This document shows, in pieces, positions 1-5,278 of a DNA stretch of 8,508 nt. The translations under genes were made by a program, and so were the position numbers. This DNA is from an uncultured Christensenellaceae bacterium (GTDB taxonomy: Bacteria; Bacillota; Clostridia; Christensenellales; CAG-138): the NCBI GenBank assembly GCA_902475645.1, contig CABSAH010000071.1:1-8508 (forward strand). The letters run 5' to 3'. Under the pieces are notes generated by a model. The model saw only the letters and a list, made by a program, of their open reading frames with translations, ran no database searches and was not told the DNA's origin. Numbering within the stretch: the stretch's first letter is position 1; each line of letters starts with the position of its first letter.

Positions 1-430
1 TTCCGAGATGGATGTTCGGGAACTGCTCTACGACAGCATACGCGCCGTGGAGCCGGCAGCCGCCGGCGGCATCGCAATCGCGCCGGACTTCCCCGAGGAG
101 CCCGTTATGGTCAGCTGCGATGATACCCGGCTGCGCAGAGCCGTCACCAATATCCTATCCAACGGCGTGCGCTATGCCCGCAGCGAGCTGCGCCTGACCT
201 GCCGCGCAGACAGGCGGCAGGTGACCATCCGGATACAGGACGACGGGGACGGCATCGCCGAGGAAGATCTTCCCCACATCTTCGACCGCTTTTACATGGG
301 CAAAAGCGGAAAATCCGGCATCGGCCTTGCGCTGACCCGGGAGATCATTCACCTGCATAAAGGTACGATCCGCGCGTATAACGGGGACACCGGTGCTGTG
401 TTTGAGATAACGCTTCCGATGGCAAGATAG
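1..430 (+). CDS. Sensor histidine kinase, C-terminal ATPase domain (5' end outside window)
   Basis: This is the last 142 or so codons of a two-component sensor kinase. The reading frame is open from the window edge, so the ATG at position 8 is an internal methionine and not the start. The visible part is a GHKL/HATPase_c domain with its motifs in order: an N box (RRAVTNILSNGVRYA, about 140-184), a G1 box (DDGDGI, 239-256), an F box (IFDRFYMG, about 278-301) and a G2 box (KSGIGLAL, about 311-334), followed by the usual final strand ending in TLPMAR. By family knowledge the missing part should carry a membrane sensor and a His-containing dimerisation domain, and the partner response regulator probably lies further upstream. 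The stimulus cannot be inferred. The segment is visibly richer in G+C than the genes downstream. The stop is TAG at 428-430 and no good terminator follows directly. Confidence 0.93.
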   Translation, partial: SEMDVRELLYDSIRAVEPAAAGGIAIAPDFPEEPVMVSCDDTRLRRAVTNILSNGVRYARSELRLTCRADRRQVTIRIQDDGDGIAEEDLPHIFDRFYMGKSGKSGIGLALTREIIHLHKGTIRAYNGDTGAVFEITLPMAR

Positions 431-589
431 GGCGACTCCATAAGGCGCAGGCGAATTTAACATAGAATTTATTTCTGGCATGGTAGTATAAATGTGTTGC
501 AATCAGCGTATGCAATTAGGGTGAATTTCAGCACTCTTTTGGGGAATTTGCATAAAATAAAATCCGCAATCGAAAAATAAGGCAACTTA

Positions 590-598
590 TGATATACT
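590..598 (+). promoter_or_regulatory. Extended -10 promoter for a short transcript
   Basis: The sequence TGATATACT (590-598) matches the extended -10 pattern TGnTATAAT with one mismatch. The region 17 bp upstream (TCGAAA) is a poor -35, which extended -10 promoters can tolerate. Transcription would begin near 604-606, about 125 nt before the terminator at 689-730. No gene with a convincing ribosome binding site starts between the two. The motif is short and the surroundings are AT-rich, so chance occurrence is possible. Confidence 0.42.
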
Positions 599-603
599 TT
601 AGA

Positions 604-730
604 AAACCGAAGGGAATAGGGCGGCCATGCACAGAATCGACATCGAAAGGCCTACGGCACTTTGCCGTGAAAAGCACAGAAAACAAACATCCATGCCGGA
701 GCTTGGAACTTAGGCATGGATAATTTTTTA
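604..730 (+). ncRNA. Candidate short RNA or terminated leader, family not recognised
   Basis: A promoter-like extended -10 (590-598) and a terminator hairpin (689-730) outline an RNA of about 125 nt. Possible internal stems are GGCC 623-626 with GGCC 649-652, and ACGGC 654-658 with GCCGT 664-668 (5-nt loop). The octamer GCACAGAA occurs twice, at 629-636 and 674-681. I do not recognise any known riboswitch or small-RNA family; conserved T-box and SRP-RNA sequences are absent. A 28-codon ORF (ATG 627, TAG 711-713) runs through it behind a weak AGGG at 618-621, and its 3' end enters the terminator stem, so a leader-peptide attenuator is an alternative reading. It could also be an attenuated leader of the pepT transcript. 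This is inference from signals only. Confidence 0.33.
689..730 (+). terminator. Rho-independent terminator
   Basis: A perfect 9-bp stem pairs ATCCATGCC (689-697) with GGCATGGAT (713-721) across a 15-nt loop. It is followed after two A residues by six T residues (724-729). The long loop and moderate G+C make it of medium strength. It ends whatever starts at the promoter near 590, and would also stop any read-through from the histidine kinase gene into pepT. Confidence 0.62.
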
Positions 731-812
731 TTAATGGGAATTGATATGGTAATATAGCAAACGGATATTGATAGCTTTAAGTCGAATGTGGAGCCGACCG
801 TCCCATGAATTT

Positions 813-854
813 CCCGATTTTTCAAAACAGAACCGAATGAGGTCTGAAATCGGG
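813..854 (+). promoter_or_regulatory. Compound stem-loop upstream of pepT
   Basis: CCCGATTT (813-820) pairs perfectly with AAATCGGG (847-854). The enclosed sequence folds further: CAGA-CC (828-834, one bulged A) pairs with GGTCTG (841-846) around the hexaloop GAATGA. The two helices abut on the 3' side and are separated by a 7-nt bulge (821-827) on the 5' side. It lies 33-36 nt before the pepT ribosome binding site (AAGGAG 888-893, then GAGG 893-896). No T tract follows, so it is not a terminator. It could be a 5' stabilising structure, a protein-binding leader or a DNA inverted repeat. No known riboswitch family is recognised. Confidence 0.4.
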
Positions 855-904
855 CCGAATTATAAAAGCAATAAAAACGTATTATGAAAGGAGAGGAAAC
901 CGAA

Positions 905-2164
905 ATGAAATCTAAATTCTACCAAAGCGTAAGGGAACGGTTTATACGTTATGCCAAAATTGATACGCAGTCATGTGCGGGAGCAGATACGGTTCCAAGC
1001 ACGCAGAAACAGTTTGACCTTGCAAAGCTGCTGTTGAAGGAGCTTGAGGAAATGGGTGCTTCTAACACATTTTTGGATGAGCACTGCTGCCTGTATGCAA
1101 AGCTTCCCTCAAACATAAAGGACAGAAATGTGCGCTCGATAGGATACCTTGGACATTTGGACGTATCTCCCGATGCCGCGTCGGCCGGCATAAGCCCCCA
1201 TGTGCTTGAAAACTATGGCGGCGGTGATATAGTGCTCAATGCTGACAAGGGGATTGTAATGGAAGCGTCGCTTTATCCCAGACTGTCCATGTACATAGGA
1301 CAGGATTTGATACTAAGCGACGGGACCACTCTGCTGGGAGGGGACGATAAGGCTGCAATAGCTACCATTATGGCTATGGCGGAGTATTATACGGAACATC
1401 CCGAGATCCCCCATGGCGATATATGCATCGGCTTTTTACCGGATGAAGAGGTCGGCCTTTGCGGGGCAAAGCTGTTTGACATTGAACGCTTCGGAGCGGA
1501 GGCGGCATATACCTTAGACGGAGACGGTGTAGGCGAGTTTTTTGAAGAAACCTTTAACGGTGAAGAGGCCTTTGTTACAATAAAAGGATTAAACGTGCAT
1601 CCCGGGACAGCTAAGGACATAATGAGAAATGCCGTGGAGATAGCGGCGGATTTTATAGCAATGCTTCCGGCAATGGAACGCCCGCAGCATACATCGGGCA
1701 GGGAGGGCTTCTATCATCCTACCTCAATCATGGGCAGCGTTGAGGAGGCGGAAATAAGGCTTATCCTGCGGGATCACGACGGTCTGCGGCTGGAAGAACG
1801 GCATAACTATCTTGTCAAATGCGCCGAAACCTTAAATGCAAGGCTTGGCGAAGGCAGCGTAAGCATAAAGTTTGTTCCGGGCTACAGAAGCATGAAACCG
1901 GTGGTAGATATGCACCCGTACCTGACGGAGTATGCGCTGCGGGCCATGAGAGATTGCGGTATTCAGCCGCGTATTTCCCCCATGAGGGGCGGCACGGACG
2001 GAGCGGTTCTTTCGCAAAGGGGACTTCCGTGCCCCAACATCACGGCAGGCTACGAAAACGCGCATGGAAGGTTTGAGTTTGTTCCGGTAGAATCCATGGC
2101 AAAAAACACGGAGCTGCTGCTGCGTCTCAATCAGATATACGCAGAAGAATTCCTGAATACATAA
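905..2164 (+). CDS. pepT: Peptidase T (tripeptide aminopeptidase, M20 family)
   Basis: A cytoplasmic di-zinc exopeptidase that releases the N-terminal residue from tripeptides. The 419 residues match the usual size (about 410). Motifs in order: YLGHLDVSPD (81-90), supplying the first zinc-ligand His84 and Asp86; LLGGDDKA (143-150), with the bridging Asp; LPDEEVG (178-184), with catalytic Glu181 and ligand Glu182; TLDGD (203-207), with ligand Asp205; a dimerisation lid insert in the middle; and RGGTDGA (361-367) followed by GLPCPNI, then H387 in the AHGRFEF block near the C-terminus. These are the signature blocks of PepT rather than PepV or carboxypeptidase G2. An in-frame ATG at 884 would add seven residues, but 905 is preferred because GAGG (893-896) lies 8 nt upstream and MKSKF fits the family N-terminus. 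No convincing sigma-A promoter is seen immediately upstream. The peptide importer operon lies downstream, which suits processing of imported tripeptides. Confidence 0.95.
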   Translation: MKSKFYQSVRERFIRYAKIDTQSCAGADTVPSTQKQFDLAKLLLKELEEMGASNTFLDEHCCLYAKLPSNIKDRNVRSIGYLGHLDVSPDAASAGISPHVLENYGGGDIVLNADKGIVMEASLYPRLSMYIGQDLILSDGTTLLGGDDKAAIATIMAMAEYYTEHPEIPHGDICIGFLPDEEVGLCGAKLFDIERFGAEAAYTLDGDGVGEFFEETFNGEEAFVTIKGLNVHPGTAKDIMRNAVEIAADFIAMLPAMERPQHTSGREGFYHPTSIMGSVEEAEIRLILRDHDGLRLEERHNYLVKCAETLNARLGEGSVSIKFVPGYRSMKPVVDMHPYLTEYALRAMRDCGIQPRISPMRGGTDGAVLSQRGLPCPNITAGYENAHGRFEFVPVESMAKNTELLLRLNQIYAEEFLNT

Positions 2165-2203
2165 GGACTTTTTTCGGGGCGGGCTGCTTAACGGAAAAAG
2201 CCA

Positions 2204-2223
2204 CGGGGTCAAAGGATACCCCG
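2204..2223 (+). terminator. Weak terminator-like hairpin after pepT
   Basis: CGGGGT (2204-2209) pairs with ACCCCG (2218-2223) over an 8-nt loop, 40 nt past the pepT stop. The following sequence is only loosely T-rich (GTTGTTGTTCATTTT, 2234-2250) and does not start right after the stem. Read-through from pepT into the importer genes is therefore possible. It could equally be a 3' stabilising hairpin. Confidence 0.3.
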
Positions 2224-2272
2224 AAGCATACGGGTGTTGTTGTTCATTTTGCGCCGGCGTTTATATTTTTTC

Positions 2273-2301
2273 TTGACAATAAATCCACTTTACCATATAC
2301 T
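2273..2301 (+). promoter_or_regulatory. Near-consensus sigma-A promoter of the peptide importer operon
   Basis: TTGACA (2273-2278) is a perfect -35 and TATACT (2296-2301) is a -10 with one mismatch, with an exactly 17-bp spacer. A T-rich tract (about 2260-2272) directly upstream resembles an UP element. Transcription should begin near 2307-2308, giving a leader of about 375 nt before the binding-protein gene. This is the strongest promoter in the window and fits high expression of a substrate-binding protein. Confidence 0.85.
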
Positions 2302-2681
2302 GATAACACATCAATTCACATAATCCCAAAGTGTGAAGCAAGTTTCAGGGCAGTGATGGTATCATACTTCATCATTGATACGGATTTTACGGAAAGGACA
2401 CGTCGGCGCGGTATAATATGAAAGCACTCATTATAACATCCTACACAAGCAGACCGCGCCCGCCTATATGCGGTTGTCCGCCGTCACCGTCATACTTTTC
2501 ACTAATATTATTTTTCAGAAGGTGCATTTCACCTGCGCTCTTTGCGCGGTTGGAACGCACTTTCTTATTTACTGCATCCCCTATATATGGTTGATTATGG
2601 TTTTATATTTTGGGTTCCTCAAATCCCATGCGTTCAAGCGCATTGAGAGCTCAGGAGTATATAAAAAAAGGAGGCAAGCGA
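2302..2681 (+). promoter_or_regulatory. Long structured 5' leader of the importer operon, family not recognised
   Basis: About 375 nt separate the predicted start from the binding-protein ATG at 2682, much longer than a simple leader. Pairings seen by eye: TGATG 2354-2358 with CATCA 2370-2374, which overlaps the alternative GTATCA 2359-2364 with TGATAC 2376-2381; GGCGCGGT 2405-2412 with ACCGCGCC 2453-2460 (perfect 8 bp) enclosing ATAAT/ATTAT; GCGG-TTGT-CCGC 2470-2481; ACC-GCGC 2531-2538 with GCGCGGT 2544-2550 (one bulged T); and ATGCG 2628-2632 with CGCAT 2639-2643, competing with GAACGCA 2553-2559 against TGCGTTC 2629-2635. No T-box consensus or known riboswitch core is recognised, and no T tract marks an internal terminator. 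Regulation at ribosome access is conceivable. The ribosome binding site AAGGAGG (2668-2674) itself looks open. Confidence 0.4.
2315..2337 (+). promoter_or_regulatory. Inverted repeat just downstream of the transcription start (operator or 5' hairpin)
   Basis: TTCACA (2315-2320) and TGTGAA (2332-2337) form a perfect 6-bp inverted repeat with an 11-bp spacer, roughly +8 to +30 relative to the predicted start. A repressor bound here would block transcription from the promoter at 2273-2301. As RNA it would be a hairpin near the 5' end that could protect the transcript. The half-sites are in the opposite arrangement to a CRP site. Confidence 0.35.
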
Positions 2682-4220
2682 ATGAAAAAAGTACAACTGA
2701 TTGGATTGGTATTGCTCATTGCCATGTTGGCCGGCATTGCTGCGGCATGTACAGGCAGCACTACTAATACAAAGTCCGGCCCCGCTGTTGACTATGATAC
2801 GGTCGTTATAGCGACGGCAGACGAAACGCCCTCTTTGGGCACAGCGACACATAATGCCGTTGCAGGCGATTATGTGAACAAACTTACCCACAACGGGTTG
2901 TTCAGGCTTGACAAAGAGCTTAACCCCCAACCGGATCTTGTAGAGAGTTATGATTTTGATGAAAACAGCTATACATGGACGTTTAAGCTGCACCCGGGCA
3001 TCAAATTCCATGACGGCAGCGATCTTACTGCGGATGACGTGGTTGCCACGCTCAACTACACCAAGACCATGCCCGACATCGCTACCTATACCACTTCCTA
3101 TGATAACGTTACCAAGGTGGACGAGCTTACGATAACGCTTACCACTGACGGCCCGTCAGCAAGCCTGTTATATGACCTTGCGCACCATGGCAACTATATC
3201 ATTCCCAAGGAGCTTATAGATCAGGGTGCCGACATGAGCGCAAACCCGATCGGCGCCGGACCGTATAAGTTCGTAAGCTGGGATCGCGGCGAAAAGATAA
3301 CCTTCGTTGCTTTTGAGGACTATTTTGATAAGGAGCGCGCGCCGAAGATCAAGAACATAATCTGGCGCATTATCCCCGAAGGTTCTTCCCGCACTATAGC
3401 GATAGAGTCAGGCGAGGTCGATTACATCATCGAGCTTGATTCCACCGCCGTTAAGACGCTGGACGCAAACGAAAACGTTACCGTCATGAAGATACCCTCG
3501 GTATCGCACAACTGGCTGTGCATCAACAATGAAGTGCCGCCGTTTGACGATGTCAATGTCCGCCGCGCAATAAACTGCGCCATCAACCGCGCCGATATAA
3601 TCGAGGTTGCTCTGAACGGTGCCGGAGTTCCCGCCACGGCGCAGACTCCTGCCGGAATGCTGGGCGAAAACCCCGATAATTTCGGCGGCGAATACGATGT
3701 GGAAAAGGCGAAGGAATACATGGCCAAGTGGGGCGGCGATCCTTCCACCATCAAGCTGGAAATGATTTGCTCCAACGATACCAAGCGCCGCGCCGCAGAG
3801 GTTATTCAGTCAAATCTGAAGGAAATCGGCATTGAAGCCGGAATCGTAAGCCTTGACCTCGCAACCTACCTGTCCGAAACGGCAGCGGGCAACTTTACGG
3901 GCTTTATCGGCGGCTATACGTCCAACGAAATGATGTCCTTCCTCAAGGGCGTGTATCATTCCTCTAACATCGGTTCCTCCAACAAAACGAGGACTGCCAA
4001 TCCGGAGGTCGATCGCCTTATCGAACTTGCCAGCAAGACGGTAGACCAGAAGGAAAGGGAAAAGGTGCTGATGGAGGTTACCAAGATACTTAATGATAAT
4101 TGTTATCAGATCCCCATCTATCAGGACTATACCCTCAGCGTTCACAAGAAGGATCTTGATAATACCTTCATCACCTCGGGCGGAACGTTCTTTGCTCAGG
4201 AGTGGAGCTGGAAAAAATAA
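2682..4220 (+). CDS. Peptide ABC transporter substrate-binding lipoprotein (OppA/DppA-like, SBP_bac_5)
   Basis: An extracytoplasmic binding protein that captures peptides and hands them to the OppB/OppC channel. The 512 residues are normal for the family. The N-terminus (MKK, then a hydrophobic stretch from about 4 to 22) ends at Cys23 in a relaxed lipobox, AAAC, so the mature protein should be lipid-anchored. Family blocks follow: DLVESYDFDEN near 85-95, the YTWTFKLHPGIKFHDG block (98-112), LTADDVVATL (115-124), NPIGAGPYKF (188-197), and RRAINCAINRADI (294-306). The start at 2682 is chosen because AAGGAGG (2668-2674) sits 7 nt upstream and the signal peptide begins there; an in-frame ATG at 2610 would put 24 unrelated residues before it. 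Two stop codons stand in tandem (4218-4223). Isoleucine is coded mostly by ATC, unlike the downstream genes. Substrate could be oligopeptide, dipeptide or another ligand of cluster-C binding proteins; pepT next door favours peptides. Confidence 0.93.
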   Translation: MKKVQLIGLVLLIAMLAGIAAACTGSTTNTKSGPAVDYDTVVIATADETPSLGTATHNAVAGDYVNKLTHNGLFRLDKELNPQPDLVESYDFDENSYTWTFKLHPGIKFHDGSDLTADDVVATLNYTKTMPDIATYTTSYDNVTKVDELTITLTTDGPSASLLYDLAHHGNYIIPKELIDQGADMSANPIGAGPYKFVSWDRGEKITFVAFEDYFDKERAPKIKNIIWRIIPEGSSRTIAIESGEVDYIIELDSTAVKTLDANENVTVMKIPSVSHNWLCINNEVPPFDDVNVRRAINCAINRADIIEVALNGAGVPATAQTPAGMLGENPDNFGGEYDVEKAKEYMAKWGGDPSTIKLEMICSNDTKRRAAEVIQSNLKEIGIEAGIVSLDLATYLSETAAGNFTGFIGGYTSNEMMSFLKGVYHSSNIGSSNKTRTANPEVDRLIELASKTVDQKEREKVLMEVTKILNDNCYQIPIYQDYTLSVHKKDLDNTFITSGGTFFAQEWSWKK

Positions 4221-4250
4221 TAACCATACGGCATAAATCCGCTATACCGA

Positions 4251-4292
4251 CCCGCTCGCCCCGCATCATTAAAAAGTGGTGCGGGGCGCGGG
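4251..4292 (+). promoter_or_regulatory. Very stable inter-gene stem-loop (mRNA stabiliser or processing element)
   Basis: GCCCCGCA (4258-4265) pairs perfectly with TGCGGGGC (4280-4287). The helix continues inward by four pairs including wobbles (4266-4269 with 4276-4279) to the loop TAAAAA. Outside a 2-nt bulge (TC 4256-4257), CCCGC 4251-4255 pairs with GCGGG 4288-4292. No T tract follows, so it should not be an efficient rho-independent terminator. In binding-protein transporter operons such stems after the first gene are known to block 3' exonucleases and let the binding protein be made in excess over the membrane parts. It lies 30 nt after the binding-protein stop. Confidence 0.75.
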
Positions 4293-4297
4293 GTAAC

Positions 4298-4341
4298 AGG
4301 AGGAAATATGCGACCATAACAACTATTCTGGAGGTAATATG
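4298..4341 (+). promoter_or_regulatory. Duplicated translation start with a three-codon ORF before oppB
   Basis: Two near-identical initiation sites lie 31 nt apart. The first is AGGAGG (4298-4303), 4 nt, then ATG 4308; it opens a three-codon ORF (Met-Arg-Pro, stop TAA 4317-4319). The second is GGAGG (4330-4334), 4 nt, then ATG 4339, the oppB start. Over the 15 nt around each ATG, 12 positions agree. The upstream site is, if anything, the better match to anti-Shine-Dalgarno. Ribosomes ending at 4319 could reinitiate at 4339, or the first site could act as a standby or decoy. It may also be a leftover of a local duplication. Confidence 0.5.
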
Positions 4342-5265
4342 TGGAAATACATACTTAAACGGATAGTGGCGATGATCCCCGTGCTGATTGGTGTCACGCT
4401 GATTGTTTATTTTATACTCAGCCTTGCTCCGGGCGATCCCGTTCGGGCCATGCTGGGCGAACAGTCTACACCCGAAGCATATGAGGAGATGCGTGAAAAG
4501 CTTGGATTGAACGATCCCGTAATAGTGCAGTGGGGCAGATATATATTGAATCTTTTCAGGGGAGACTTCGGCATATCATACAAAACAAAGACAAATGTGG
4601 CCGTTGAGCTTGCCGCACGCATACCGTCTACGCTCACACTATCCTTTTTTGCAACGACAATAGCTATTATATTCGCCCTGCCGCTTGGAATCATAGCCGC
4701 CGTAAAGCAGAATACATGGATAGACGGCATAAGCATGTTCATATCGCTGCTTGGCGTATCCATACCCATATTCTGGTTCGGCTTGCTGCTATTGCAGTTT
4801 TTCTGCCTTAAACTTGGGTGGTTCCCTGCGTCCGGCGCAGATACATGGGTGCATTATATAATGCCCGGCATGGCATTGGGGTTCCACTGTATGGCGAGCA
4901 TAGCGCGCATAACCCGTTCCAGCATGCTGGAGGTCATACGTCAGGACTATATACGTACCGCACGCAGCAAGGGATTATCCTATAACAAGGTGATACGGAA
5001 GCACGCGCTGAAAAATGCACTTATCCCGACCATAACCGTTACAGGCTTACAGATAGGAAGCCTGCTTGCCGGCTCCGTGCTTACGGAAACCGTTTTCGGC
5101 ATACCAGGCATAGGAAGGCTTATGATACAGTCGATACAGGGACTTGACTATCCAATGGTGCTTGGCTGCATACTCGTATTTACGCTGATGTTCTCCATCG
5201 TCAATCTTATAGTGGATTTGCTGTACGCATTTGTGGATCCGCGCATAAAAGCCCAGTATTCTTGA
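4339..5265 (+). CDS. oppB: Peptide ABC transporter permease, OppB/DppB family
   Basis: One of the two membrane subunits of the peptide importer. The 308 residues begin with the family-typical MWKYILKRI and a first membrane segment (about 10-30), then an extracytoplasmic loop containing LAPGDPVRAMLG (29-40) and a GDFGISY block (75-81). Five further hydrophobic segments fall at about 98-122, 130-155, 170-190, 230-250 and 274-298. The cytoplasmic EAA loop that docks on the ATPases is DYIRTARSKGL (203-213), followed by KHALKNALIPT. A GIPGIGRL block (254-261) and the C-terminal VDPRIK complete the BPD_transp_1 pattern. The start uses GGAGG at 4330-4334, only 4 nt from the ATG. Isoleucine is overwhelmingly ATA (about 30 of 37 by hand count). 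The opp symbol is family-level; a dpp or app paralogue cannot be excluded. Confidence 0.92.
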   Translation: MWKYILKRIVAMIPVLIGVTLIVYFILSLAPGDPVRAMLGEQSTPEAYEEMREKLGLNDPVIVQWGRYILNLFRGDFGISYKTKTNVAVELAARIPSTLTLSFFATTIAIIFALPLGIIAAVKQNTWIDGISMFISLLGVSIPIFWFGLLLLQFFCLKLGWFPASGADTWVHYIMPGMALGFHCMASIARITRSSMLEVIRQDYIRTARSKGLSYNKVIRKHALKNALIPTITVTGLQIGSLLAGSVLTETVFGIPGIGRLMIQSIQGLDYPMVLGCILVFTLMFSIVNLIVDLLYAFVDPRIKAQYS

Positions 5266-5278
5266 GGAGGGCAAACGT

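Noticed and set aside
497..515. TTGCA-N9-TGCAA inverted repeat after the histidine kinase gene
   Set aside because: Short, AT-rich and without a promoter or T tract nearby; not distinguishable from chance.
884..904. Earlier in-frame ATG for pepT
   Set aside because: It overlaps the ribosome binding sequence that serves the ATG at 905 and has no such sequence of its own.
2315..2337. CRP-like site
   Set aside because: The half-sites are in reversed order (TTCACA first, TGTGAA second) with an 11-bp spacer, not TGTGA-N6-TCACA.
2610..2681. Earlier in-frame ATG for the binding protein
   Set aside because: It would place 24 charged residues before a clear lipoprotein signal peptide, and AAGGAGG 7 nt before 2682 decides the start.
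2302..2681. T-box riboswitch on the importer operon
   Set aside because: The conserved T-box sequence (AGGGTGGnACCGCG type) and a following terminator are absent; GCGCGGTTGGAAC at 2544-2556 is only a partial resemblance.
2468..2767. 99-codon plus-strand ORF, partly hydrophobic, overlapping the start of the binding-protein gene
   Set aside because: No ribosome binding sequence precedes its ATG, it runs 86 nt into the well-supported binding-protein gene in another frame, and its second half is a frame-shifted copy of that coding sequence.
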